Source: Peptococcaceae bacterium (lineage in GTDB: Bacteria > Bacillota > Peptococcia > DRI-13 > UBA5745). From it: a stretch of 14,077 bases of DNA. The notes under the pieces are model-generated. The model was not told the origin of the DNA and made no database searches. It worked only from the letters and a program-made list of their open reading frames with translations. The stretch lies in assembly GCA_031264885.1 (NCBI GenBank), contig JAISDM010000295.1:1-14077 (forward strand). Direction: 5' to 3'. Position 1 is the first letter of the stretch; every line of letters starts with the position of its first letter. Shown here one piece after another: positions 6,091 through 13,503 of this stretch. Position numbers and translations under genes: made by a program.

Positions 6091-6623
6091 TATATCGAGA
6101 AATTATCGAATTAAATGACCGCGACGACGATGACGACGAAAAACAGAACCCGCGATGGATCCGCTTGACTCCGGCAGAACTGGTCATGGAGGGTGTCTCC
6201 GCGATTGCGCTGATTGCCACCTTTATCCTGATGATGTATTATTGGGGCAAGGTGGACGACGAAATTCCGGTATACTTTATTTATGGCGTGGCAATGGCGT
6301 GGCTTTCCAAAGCCTATTTGCTGATCATCCCGTTTATCGCCCTGATTTTGGGGGCGGTGATGAGTCTGTACGCGTACATGGCTCAGAAGAGTGTGGCGGC
6401 CAAGCTGAAAGCGCAGAAATTTGCCAGGATGCAGTACTTGGTGGACCGGTTTTATTTGAGTTTGATCAAAATGGAAGTTATGATTATTTTGTTTATTATG
6501 GAGCGCAGAACCATTCTGCTGGCGCTGGGCCAGAGATTGGGAAGTTTCGAGATGATCGTCTTCGCTGTGGCGCTGGTTGTGACATTGGTTAAGTACATAT
6601 CCAGACGGGCGAAGATTACGTAA
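6087..6623 (+). CDS. DUF1648-like membrane protein
   Basis: This is a 178-residue predicted inner-membrane protein. The start ATG 6087 overlaps the glnS stop (ATGA), and GGAG (6075-6078) lies 8 nt upstream, so translation is probably coupled to glnS. The N-terminus has an acidic stretch (DRDDDDDE, residues 11-18). Four hydrophobic segments follow at about 35-52, 76-98, 122-138 and 155-171. The segment DDEIPVYFIYG, then WLSKAYLLIIPFIALIL, resembles DUF1648, whose usual pattern is LPdeIPxHfxxxGxxdgwgSK. The family's His is Tyr here and the Gly/Asp-rich turn is diverged. DUF1648 domains occur in bacitracin/SdpI-type membrane proteins, but no function can be assigned. The stop codon at 6621-6623 lies inside the left end of a family A repeat, so the repeat insertion may have set the C-terminus. 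Confidence 0.75.
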   Translation: MIYREIIELNDRDDDDDEKQNPRWIRLTPAELVMEGVSAIALIATFILMMYYWGKVDDEIPVYFIYGVAMAWLSKAYLLIIPFIALILGAVMSLYAYMAQKSVAAKLKAQKFARMQYLVDRFYLSLIKMEVMIILFIMERRTILLALGQRLGSFEMIVFAVALVVTLVKYISRRAKIT

Positions 6624-6694
6624 TCAAGGACGGGCGGCAGTAGTTTGGCGCAAATACCCGGCGGAGGGGGAGGATGCCGGCCTTACGGATGCGG
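6619..6694 (+). repeat. Family A repeat, copy 3, interrupted by 32 nt
   Basis: The left half (6619-6640, CGTAATCAAGGAC then GGGCGGCAG) and a diverged right half (6673-6694, GATGCCGGCCTTACGGATGC) match the unit, but 32 unrelated nt separate them. The octamer TAGTTTGG occurs at 6641-6648 and again at 6695-6702, flanking the second part. This suggests a nested insertion or duplication. The left end supplies the stop codon of the preceding membrane-protein gene. Confidence 0.6.
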
Positions 6695-6709
6695 TAGTTT
6701 GGGAATCCG

Positions 6710-6753
6710 CGTCTATCAAGGACGGGCGGCAGAATGCCGCCCCTACAGACGCG
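6710..6753 (+). repeat. Family A palindromic repeat, copy 4 (complete)
   Basis: This is a complete 44-bp unit: CGTCTATCAAGGAC, inner palindrome (6724-6742), CTACAGACGCG. The outer arms CGTCT and AGACG pair perfectly here. It is the best example of the family and faces copy 5, 21 nt away, in inverted orientation. Confidence 0.88.
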
Positions 6754-6774
6754 GTATATATGGTACATGGTATC

Positions 6775-6798
6775 GTAGGGGCGGCATTCTGCCGCCCG
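6775..6798 (-). repeat. Family A repeat, copy 5 (core only, inverted)
   Basis: The core GTAGGGGCGGCATTCTGCCG plus CCCG is the exact reverse complement of the core of copy 4. The outer ends are not conserved. Copies 4 and 5 can pair to form a 23-bp stem with a 28-nt loop, about 28 nt upstream of the map start. Confidence 0.85.
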
Positions 6799-6825
6799 AA
6801 AACCCTGGTTTAAGGAGAAAAAAAG

Positions 6826-7575
6826 GTGGTTGTCAGGCATTCCGGGGATATCCGGGGGTTAGTAGAGGCGGGCAAGGTGGCTGCCGAGACTGTTGCGGAA
6901 ATGGCGAAAAAATTGAGGCCGGGCGTCACCACCGGTCAGCTGGACGGGGTCGGGGAGGGCGTTATCAAGCGGTATGGGGCTGAGTCCGCGCCGAGATATT
7001 TTTACCGGTTTCCGGGGGCGACCTGTGTCAGCGTGCTGCCGGTGATCGCCCACGGGATCCCGGGGGATCAGAGGATCCGTCCCGGAGATGTGGTGAACAT
7101 AGACGTTTCTGTTTATTTAAACGGGTTCTGCGCGGATACGGGCATGACGGTTCTGGTGGAGCCCAAGAACGTCGCCGCTCATAAGATATGCCGGGCGGCT
7201 TCCGCGGCTTTGAAACAGGCGATCAAGATTGTGAAGCCGAGGGTCTTAATCAATGAGGTGGGCAAGGTGGTTCAGGCGGAAGCGGAGCGGCACGGCTTGA
7301 AGGTCGTCAGGAATATATGCGGTCACGGCTTGGGCGCGACGCTGCACGAAGCGCCGGAATATATTATAAATTTTTATAACGCGCGGGAAAAAAGCCGGTT
7401 TGCCGAAGGGCAGGTGGTGGCCATAGAACCTTTCATATCCTCGGGCGCGGAATACGCGAAAGAAAAAGGGGACGGCTGGGGACTGACGGTTCCGCGGGGC
7501 TGTTGGGTGGCGCAATATGAGCATACGCTGATCTTGCTGAAAGACGAAACCGTTGTGACCACGGCGCGCGCGTGA
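6826..7575 (+). CDS. map: Methionine aminopeptidase, type I
   Basis: This is a 249-residue cytosolic metallopeptidase that removes the initiator methionine from nascent proteins. All five metal ligands and the key His line up with E. coli MAP: His76 (AHGIPGD), Asp93 (NIDVSV), Asp104 (ADTGMT), His167 (CGHGLGATLHEAP), Glu201 (AIEPF) and Glu232 (QYEHT). The length matches short type Ia enzymes, with no N-terminal zinc-finger extension. The start is GTG 6826, supported by AAGGAG (6812-6817) 8 nt upstream. The core is conserved but several loops differ from typical Firmicute MAPs, so it may be a second, divergent paralogue. It lies downstream of a cluster of palindromic repeats and about 30 nt ahead of a small membrane-protein gene, probably in one transcript with pfkA and the helicase. 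I see no clear own promoter. Confidence 0.95.
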   Translation: MVVRHSGDIRGLVEAGKVAAETVAEMAKKLRPGVTTGQLDGVGEGVIKRYGAESAPRYFYRFPGATCVSVLPVIAHGIPGDQRIRPGDVVNIDVSVYLNGFCADTGMTVLVEPKNVAAHKICRAASAALKQAIKIVKPRVLINEVGKVVQAEAERHGLKVVRNICGHGLGATLHEAPEYIINFYNAREKSRFAEGQVVAIEPFISSGAEYAKEKGDGWGLTVPRGCWVAQYEHTLILLKDETVVTTARA

Positions 7576-7608
7576 CAGGAATGTGCTTTGCTTGAAAGGA
7601 TGGCTCGG

Positions 7609-8088
7609 GTGGAAATTCAGATTCTGATTGGAGCGGGCGCCGCGGTTTTGATCGTCATGTTTGCCGTCCGCGGTTTGCGCCGGAAGAAGAAAAGGCGTTT
7701 GCGGGAAGAGGTCTTCTTTGGGCTGTATGTCAACTTAATGGAGACTTACGGGTATTACTATTGGGTTGTGATGGGAACGGCCTCTGAGGACGATCCGGCG
7801 ATTCAAGAGAAAATGAAAACTCTGAGAAATATGATTTCCAACCAATCCTCTGAGTTGCAAAACGCGAGCATCTATCAGGACATATTCGATTTGTTCAATA
7901 AAAACGCTCTGCGGCCCCGGGAGTTGTACAAGGGCTGCGGTGAGTTGGTTGAAAGGCTTGGGCGGTACATTGAGAAGTATTACCCGAAGGTGGCCAGGCG
8001 TATTGAGGCTATGGGATTCGAAGCGGGGAAAATCGTTAACGCGCCGGGTTTCCTGGACTGGGTTCCCACAAGTAAAAAGAAATGGTAA
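7609..8088 (+). CDS. Small single-span membrane protein of unknown function
   Basis: I do not recognise a family. From GTG 7609 the product has 159 residues. Residues about 4-20 are one hydrophobic span (ILIGAGAAVLIVMFAV), followed by a strongly basic stop-transfer stretch (RGLRRKKKRR). The remaining 130 or so residues are polar and mostly helical by composition, and should lie in the cytoplasm, with aromatic YGYYYWVV near the membrane. The start is uncertain. GTG 7609 has AAAGGA 8 nt upstream; ATG 7600 touches that site; TTG 7588 has AGGA 7 nt upstream. It lies 33 nt after map and 53 nt before pfkA, so it is probably co-transcribed with them. It could be a membrane anchor or scaffold; nothing in the sequence shows a catalytic site. 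Confidence 0.7.
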   Translation: MEIQILIGAGAAVLIVMFAVRGLRRKKKRRLREEVFFGLYVNLMETYGYYYWVVMGTASEDDPAIQEKMKTLRNMISNQSSELQNASIYQDIFDLFNKNALRPRELYKGCGELVERLGRYIEKYYPKVARRIEAMGFEAGKIVNAPGFLDWVPTSKKKW

Positions 8089-8141
8089 GCGGGCTCAACT
8101 ATGAATCATGGAAATGGTAAAAAAGGAAAGGAGTGGGTTTT

Positions 8142-9101
8142 ATGAGAAGAATCGGCGTACTGACCAGCGGCGGAGACGCGCCTGGGATGAACGCGGCCAT
8201 TCGCGCCGCAGTGAGAACCGCCATTTACAACGGGTTGGAGGTATCGGGTATCCGGCATGGCTATCAGGGGATGATCGAGGGTGTTTATGAGGATATGACC
8301 CTCAGATCCGTGGCGGATATCATCCAGAGGGGCGGAACGATTCTTCAAACGGCCCGCTGTCTGGAGTTTATCGAGGAGTCCGGAAGAAAAAAGGGCATGG
8401 ATCAACTGAGATGGCATGGGGTGGAAGGACTGATCGCCATAGGCGGCGACGGAACCTTCCGGGGCGCTTTGGATCTGGAGAAAATGGGCTTCCCTGTGAT
8501 CGGCATACCCGGCACCATTGATAACGATATTCCCTGCACGTCCACCACCATCGGGTTTGATACGGTGGTGAACACCGTTGTGGACGCGATCAACAAGATC
8601 CGGGATACGGCCACGTCTCATGAGAGGGCCTTCGTGATCGAGGTGATGGGCAGGCATTCCGGATTCATCGCTCTGGCGGCGGGACTGGCCGGCGGCGCGG
8701 AATCCATCTTGATTCCGGAGCTGCCGCTGGTCATGGATGAAGTGGTGGAAAACATCAAGCGCGGCGTGGCCAGGGGCAAGAGGCACAGCATCATTATTCT
8801 GGCTGAGGGCGTGGCCGACGGGCGCGAGTTTGTCAAGGACCTCGTGGAGCAAACGGGGGTGGATACCCGGCTGTCCGTATTGGGTTACATCCAAAGGGGG
8901 GGATCCCCTTCCGCTCAGGACCGGGTGCTGGCCAGCCGCATGGGCGCGGCGGCGGTGACATATCTCATTCAGGGAAAAAGCGGGAAGATGGTGGCTTATG
9001 AGGACGGGCGGCTGAAGGATGTGGATTTGAGCCTGGCCTTGTCCCAGAAAAAGAGCATTGATATGGAACAATATGAGCTGGCTAAGATTTTGTCCATGTA
9101 A
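8142..9101 (+). CDS. pfkA: ATP-dependent 6-phosphofructokinase
   Basis: This is a 319-residue glycolytic enzyme that phosphorylates fructose 6-phosphate. Motifs in order are SGGDAPGMNAAIR (residues 9-21, ATP site), IGGDGTFRGA (100-109), PGTIDND (123-129, catalytic Asp127), VMGRHSGFIAL and LGYIQRGGSPSAQDR for sugar binding. Gly104 and Gly124 are the ATP-type residues; PPi-dependent enzymes have Asp and Lys there, so the ATP form is predicted. The length equals typical bacterial PfkA. The start ATG 8142 has AAGGAG (8128-8133) 8 nt upstream, and the longer in-frame GTG at 8133 overlaps that site. The stop overlaps the next start as TAATG. In many Firmicutes pfkA lies beside pyk; here it is followed by an RNA helicase instead. 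Confidence 0.97.
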   Translation: MRRIGVLTSGGDAPGMNAAIRAAVRTAIYNGLEVSGIRHGYQGMIEGVYEDMTLRSVADIIQRGGTILQTARCLEFIEESGRKKGMDQLRWHGVEGLIAIGGDGTFRGALDLEKMGFPVIGIPGTIDNDIPCTSTTIGFDTVVNTVVDAINKIRDTATSHERAFVIEVMGRHSGFIALAAGLAGGAESILIPELPLVMDEVVENIKRGVARGKRHSIIILAEGVADGREFVKDLVEQTGVDTRLSVLGYIQRGGSPSAQDRVLASRMGAAAVTYLIQGKSGKMVAYEDGRLKDVDLSLALSQKKSIDMEQYELAKILSM

Positions 9102-10249
9102 TGATGAAGAGTTTTGTGGATTTGGGCATTTCTGAAAGATGGGCCGGTTCCTTGTCCGCCATGGGCATACAAAATCCCATGCCTGTCCAAAGGGAGAGCA
9201 TTCCCATGAGCCTTGAGGGCCATAATCTGGTGGTTCAGGCGCCCACGGGCAGCGGGAAGACGCTGGCTTATCTGCTGCCTATGGTGGAGAGGCTGAATTT
9301 GGAGAACCGTTTCCTGGAGGGTTTGGTGCTGCTGCCGTCCAGGGAGTTGGCTGTGCAGGTGCGGCAAGTGGCGGAGCGGCTGGCCGGAAGCGGTTTTTCC
9401 GTGGCCTCTCTGATCGGGGGCGCGGGGATGCTCCGGCAGCTGGAGACTTTGAAAAAAAAGCCGAAATTGGCGGTGGGCACCCCGGGCCGCGTATTGGATT
9501 TGTTTGAAAAAGGCAAACTGAACGGCCAGGAGATCCGCGCGGTCGTCATTGACGAAGCGGATAAGATGTTCTCTCAGGGTTTCGGCGGGCCGATCCGGGA
9601 TATACTGAAAAAAACCCTGAAAACGAGGCGGCTGTCGTTTTTTTCCGCCAGTGTCACCCGGGAGACCCTGGAGATGGCGGAGACTTTTTTGGAAAAATGG
9701 ACTTTTTTGGATTTGATGGACAAAAGCAGGATCCCCGCCGCCATTCGCCACGAATTCTTTGTCTGCGCAAGCGGAGGAAGAAATGATCTGCTGAATCAGA
9801 TTTTGCGGATATACGGGCCGGGGAGGACCATGCTTTTTGTGCGGAGTCCCGAAGGGGTGGAGGCCGTGGCGGCGCAGCTGCGGAAGGATGGCCAAAAGGC
9901 GGAGGGGCTGCACGCCTTGCTGCCTCAGATGGAGCGCAGGCAGATGCTGGACCGGTTCAGGGAAGGCAGGACGGGCGTTTTGGTGACCACGGATTTCTTG
10001 GCAAGGGGAATGGATATTCAGGATGTGGATCTAATCGTCAACTTTGATGTGCCGGAGGACGCCCTGCATTACCAGCACCGGGCGGGACGGACCGGGAGGG
10101 CGGGCAAAGCGGGCGTTGTGGCTACGTTGGTCCGGGAGGATCAGAAATTTATCATGGCCAAGTTCGCCAGGGAATTGAAGATTCATATTCTGCCCATGGC
10201 CGCGGGGCCGGACCGCGTTTATCCGCTGAACTACCGCGGGAAAAAATGA
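9101..10249 (+). CDS. DEAD-box ATP-dependent RNA helicase
   Basis: This is a 382-residue cytosolic RNA-unwinding ATPase made of the two RecA-like domains only. The Q motif is near residues 5-30 (Phe5, PVQRESIP). Walker A is APTGSGKT (47-54). The rest are PSRELA (motif Ia), GTPGR (Ib), DEAD (151-154), SAS in place of SAT (182-184, motif III), TTDFLARGMDI (V) and HRAGRTGRAG (VI). There is no long basic C-terminal tail of the CsdA/DeaD kind, so it is a minimal core enzyme. The specific paralogue cannot be named. ATG 9101 shares one base with the pfkA stop and has no visible Shine-Dalgarno site, so translation probably depends on ribosomes finishing pfkA. ATG 9104 is an alternative start. Likely roles are mRNA decay, ribosome assembly or cold adaptation, none shown here. 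Confidence 0.95.
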   Translation: MMKSFVDLGISERWAGSLSAMGIQNPMPVQRESIPMSLEGHNLVVQAPTGSGKTLAYLLPMVERLNLENRFLEGLVLLPSRELAVQVRQVAERLAGSGFSVASLIGGAGMLRQLETLKKKPKLAVGTPGRVLDLFEKGKLNGQEIRAVVIDEADKMFSQGFGGPIRDILKKTLKTRRLSFFSASVTRETLEMAETFLEKWTFLDLMDKSRIPAAIRHEFFVCASGGRNDLLNQILRIYGPGRTMLFVRSPEGVEAVAAQLRKDGQKAEGLHALLPQMERRQMLDRFREGRTGVLVTTDFLARGMDIQDVDLIVNFDVPEDALHYQHRAGRTGRAGKAGVVATLVREDQKFIMAKFARELKIHILPMAAGPDRVYPLNYRGKK

Positions 10250-10265
10250 ACGGCGCCGCGGATAG

Positions 10266-10309
10266 TGTGTTTGTAGGGGCGGCATTTTGCCGCCTGTCTT
10301 GGATAGACG
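10266..10309 (-). repeat. Family A palindromic repeat, copy 6 (inverted, diverged)
   Basis: A full-length unit in reverse orientation: GTAGGGGCGGCATTTTGCCG, then CC and TGTCTTGGATAGACG. It differs from copy 4 by several transitions. The stem GGCGGCA with TGCCGCC remains. It fills most of the 85-nt gap between the helicase and the UPF0182 gene. It may act as an RNA hairpin between them, but no T-run follows. Confidence 0.82.
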
Positions 10310-10334
10310 TGAACATCTGACGAGAGGTATAGTG

Positions 10335-13283
10335 ATGAGCAATTTGTTTATGGAAAGAATGAAAAAACGGATCAAGGAGAAACTGACCACGCAGACGTTA
10401 ATGGGCGTGGGCCTCGCGCTGGCTGTTTTGCTTCTGGCGGGAGGGTACTTGGTCTATCTGCGGCTGGATTCCATCTGGTTTGATGTGCTGGGTTACGACA
10501 GTGTGTTTTGGAGAAGCCTGATTTGGAGATTCCTGGTAAGCGCGGGGATCGTGGTGTTCGCTTTTTTGTTTGGCGTAGTCAACTTAAGGATCGCTTTTAA
10601 ACGGGCGGAGCGCGCGGTCGGGATGGCTTGGACGATTTTGCCGGCTCTGGGCGCGGCGCTTTTGATATTGAGCCAGTCCGGGGACGTATGGCTGTCGATG
10701 CTCATGGCTGTCTTCGGAGGGGATTTCCAGATCAAGGATCCGCAGTTCGGGCTGGACATCGGCGTGTATATTTTTAAGCTCCCCGCGCTGCAACTGTTAT
10801 GCCGCCTGTCTGTCATTTGGCTGATGATCCATTTGGTGGCCGCTTTGCTGATCTATTTTATTCCCGCCGAACGCGAGGTAGAGGTGATCACAGAGGAACG
10901 CGCCGGTTTGGGAAAGTGGTTCCCGGGGCTTCAGCCTTATCATATCAAGGGCATGACCCATTTGGGCATACTGCTGGGCGGCGTGATTCTGGTTCAGGCC
11001 GCCTGGACGGGTTTGAATATTTTGGGCTTGCTTTATGATCAGAGCGGTTCGGTGGTGGGCGCCGGCGCCGCCGATATTGAGATCCGGCTGCCCGGTTACG
11101 CTTTCCTGGTGGTGTTCTCTATTATAGCCGCGGTGGTTTTGATGCTGAGTTCGCGGCGCCGGCTGCGCAGGGCTTTGATTCTCGCGGCGGCGTTCGCGGC
11201 GGTCAGCTTTCTCGTGGTAGGCGTTTTGCCGGCGATGTATCAGCAGTTCATTGTGGATCCCAATGAAATTGCCCGGGAAACGCCCTATTTGGAGAGAAGC
11301 ATTCAATATACCAATATGGCCTTCGGTCTGGATCAGATGATCGAGCAGGAATTTCCGGTGGGGGATTTGGCCTTGGAGGATCTGCGCGAAAATAAAGATA
11401 TCATCGAGAACATCCGCATCTTGGATCATGGCGCTACCAAGACCACTTACGGGCAGCAGCAGGAACTGAGGCCCTATTATACATTTGTGGATGTGGATGT
11501 GGACCGCTATATGGCCGACGGGGTCATGACGGAGGTGCTTCTGGCCGCCCGGGAGATGAACCAGGCCAATCTGCCCGCGCAGGCCAAGACTTTTAACAAT
11601 CTGATGCTGAAATACACGCACGGCTTCGGGCTGGTTATGAGTCCCGCCAATCAGACCACGGACTCGGGTATGCCGGATTATCTGATCAAGGATATTCCGC
11701 CTTTGTCCGACACGTTCCGCGTGACTCAGCCCCGGATTTATTTCGGGGAGATGACCCAGAACAATGTGATCGTGCGCACCAAGCTCCTGGAGTTTGATTA
11801 CACGGAAGAGGATACCAATCAGGAATACATGTATGAAGGCGGCGTGGGCATCCCTATGACGCTGCTGAACCGGATCCTGCTGACCTTCCGCGATATGCAG
11901 TACCGGTACATGCTGAGCAGCTACATTACGGATGAAAGCCTGTACCTGGAGACGCGCAATGTCAGGGACCGCGCCAACCGCATCGCGCCGTTCCTGAAAT
12001 ATGATGAAGATCCGTACCTGGTGCTGACCGACGACGGGCGGCTGGCCTATATACTGGACGCTTATACCATGTCTTCCAGATACCCGTATTCCCAGGCGCT
12101 GACTTATAATGGAACGGAGACTTTCAATTATATCCGCAACAGTGTCAAGGTGACGGTGGACGCTTATTCGGGCGAGATCCAGTTTTATATCTTTGACCCG
12201 GGGGATCCCATTGTTTTGGCGTATCAGAAAATATACCCCGATCTGTTCAAGAGCCGGGAGCAAATGCCGGCGGATCTGGCGCGGCACATCCGTTATCCCG
12301 AGACGTTGTTCGACATACAGTCGATCATCCTGAACGATTACCACATGAGCAATCCGGTGGTCTTCTATAACCGGGAAGACCGCTGGGCTTTTTCCAAACA
12401 GATCAGCGGCGCGGAGCTGGTGAATCAGCAGCCTTATTACAGCATCATCCGGCTGCCGGGGGAGATGAGCGAGGAATTCATTCTGATGCGCAACTACACC
12501 CCTGTCAGCAAGCAAAACATGGTGGCTTGGCTGGCGGGCCGCTCCGACGGCGATCAATACGGGAAGCTGCTGCTGTATAAATTCCCCAAGGGCGCCCAAA
12601 TTCCGGGAACCAACCAGGTGGAGTCTCAGATTGATCAAAACCCCGAAATCTCCAGTCAGCTGAGTTTGTGGGGACAGGGGGGAAGCCGGGTCATCCGAGG
12701 CAATCTTCTGGTGTATCCCATCGCCGGATCCCTTTTGTATGTGGAGCCTTTGTACATCGAATCCTCTCAGAATCAGTTTCCGCAGCTGAGCAGGGTGTTT
12801 GTGTACTATAAGGATCGGATCATCATGGAAACGACCCTGGAAGAATCCCTGGCGGAATTGTTCCCCGGATTTGAACTGGGACGGGGAACGGAATCGACGG
12901 GATCGACGGGATCGACGTCCGGCGGCGGGGAGACGGGCGCCGGAGCCGGGGCTGAGGCCGGGGAAGGCGGGAACGGAGCGGATCCGGCGAGCCGGCCCGA
13001 CGGAGCGGGGGAAGCGGATTCGGCTTCGCCCGGCGGAACGGGGCCGGGGGAATCCCCGGATTTGACGGATCAGGGGGCGGTGATCCGCAGTCTGATTGAG
13101 CTGAACCGGCAGGGGAAAGAGGCTTTGGCCGGAGGAGACTGGGAAGGCTTCGGCCGCGCCCAGGCGGAGCTGGAACGGCTGCTGGAGCTTCTGGCGCGGG
13201 AGACGCCGGGGGCGGATGTGCCGGGAGCGGCGGAGACGCCGGCGGTGGCGGAGGCGGCCGGGAACCCGGCGGCGGACCGGTGA
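10335..13283 (+). CDS. UPF0182 family membrane protein (COG1615)
   Basis: This 982-residue integral membrane protein belongs to an uncharacterised bacterial family. About seven hydrophobic spans lie in the first 300 residues (roughly 22-42, 62-85, 100-113, 146-176, 208-226, 254-272 and 278-300). A long domain beyond them, probably extracytoplasmic, opens with the family signature YQQFIVDPNEIARETPYLE, then RSIQYTNMAFGL. Near residues 850-910 is a Gly/Thr/Ser/Glu-rich low-complexity linker including STGSTGSTSGGG. The typical C-terminal helical segment follows (AVIRSLIELNRQGKEAL, then GDWEGFGRAQAELERLL), ending in an Ala/Pro-rich tail. The start ATG 10335 has GAGAGG (10322-10327) 7 nt upstream. 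An open frame from 10287 crosses a repeat and is rejected. The last ~25 codons lie in a tandem duplication that continues beyond the stop. Function is unknown. Confidence 0.93.
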   Translation: MSNLFMERMKKRIKEKLTTQTLMGVGLALAVLLLAGGYLVYLRLDSIWFDVLGYDSVFWRSLIWRFLVSAGIVVFAFLFGVVNLRIAFKRAERAVGMAWTILPALGAALLILSQSGDVWLSMLMAVFGGDFQIKDPQFGLDIGVYIFKLPALQLLCRLSVIWLMIHLVAALLIYFIPAEREVEVITEERAGLGKWFPGLQPYHIKGMTHLGILLGGVILVQAAWTGLNILGLLYDQSGSVVGAGAADIEIRLPGYAFLVVFSIIAAVVLMLSSRRRLRRALILAAAFAAVSFLVVGVLPAMYQQFIVDPNEIARETPYLERSIQYTNMAFGLDQMIEQEFPVGDLALEDLRENKDIIENIRILDHGATKTTYGQQQELRPYYTFVDVDVDRYMADGVMTEVLLAAREMNQANLPAQAKTFNNLMLKYTHGFGLVMSPANQTTDSGMPDYLIKDIPPLSDTFRVTQPRIYFGEMTQNNVIVRTKLLEFDYTEEDTNQEYMYEGGVGIPMTLLNRILLTFRDMQYRYMLSSYITDESLYLETRNVRDRANRIAPFLKYDEDPYLVLTDDGRLAYILDAYTMSSRYPYSQALTYNGTETFNYIRNSVKVTVDAYSGEIQFYIFDPGDPIVLAYQKIYPDLFKSREQMPADLARHIRYPETLFDIQSIILNDYHMSNPVVFYNREDRWAFSKQISGAELVNQQPYYSIIRLPGEMSEEFILMRNYTPVSKQNMVAWLAGRSDGDQYGKLLLYKFPKGAQIPGTNQVESQIDQNPEISSQLSLWGQGGSRVIRGNLLVYPIAGSLLYVEPLYIESSQNQFPQLSRVFVYYKDRIIMETTLEESLAELFPGFELGRGTESTGSTGSTSGGGETGAGAGAEAGEGGNGADPASRPDGAGEADSASPGGTGPGESPDLTDQGAVIRSLIELNRQGKEALAGGDWEGFGRAQAELERLLELLARETPGADVPGAAETPAVAEAAGNPAADR
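12893..12917 (+). repeat. In-frame 9-bp tandem repeat inside the UPF0182 gene
   Basis: About 2.8 copies of ATCGACGGG encode Ser-Thr-Gly repeats in the low-complexity linker. The 9-bp unit keeps the frame, so copy-number change would alter only linker length. This fits replication slippage in a tolerant region. Confidence 0.75.
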
Positions 13284-13503
13284 CCGGGAGTGACGGATGC
13301 GGCGGGAGCGGAGGCGGATGTGCCAGGAGTGGCGACGAACGCAGCGGCGGCAGTGGCGGAGGCGGACCGGCGGCCGGGAACCCGACGGCGGACCGGTGAC
13401 CGGGAGTGATGGACGCGCCGGGAACGGAGGCGGACCGGCGGCCGGGAGTGACGGCGAACGCGGCGAACGTAGCGGGAGCGGGAGCGGACCGGCGGCCGGG
13501 GAA
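13212..13503 (+). repeat. GC-rich minisatellite from duplication of the UPF0182 3' end
   Basis: The end of the UPF0182 gene is imperfectly repeated. Segment 13257-13301 recurs almost identically at 13373-13417 (GCCGGGAACCCG, then CGGCGGACCGGTGA, then CCGGGAGTGA). The first copies of GCGGATGTGCC lie at 13212 and 13314. The second copy still spells ADVPG then AVAEA in the original frame before drifting, and carries its own copy of the TGA. Between 13418 and 13503 shorter variants of GCGGACCGGCGGCCGGG continue. Only low-complexity frames cross it. I see no gene, terminator or promoter in 13284-13503. Confidence 0.75.

Noticed and set aside
3237..6798. Possible CRISPR array from repeated GGGCGGCAGAATGCCGCCC units
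   Set aside because: Copies are irregularly spaced by tens to thousands of bases, occur in both orientations and lack uniform spacers or cas genes.
10797..12638. 613-codon open frame on the minus strand
   Set aside because: It lies wholly inside the UPF0182 gene, is His/Gln/Arg-rich with no recognisable domain, and is a shadow of the GC-rich codon usage on the opposite strand.
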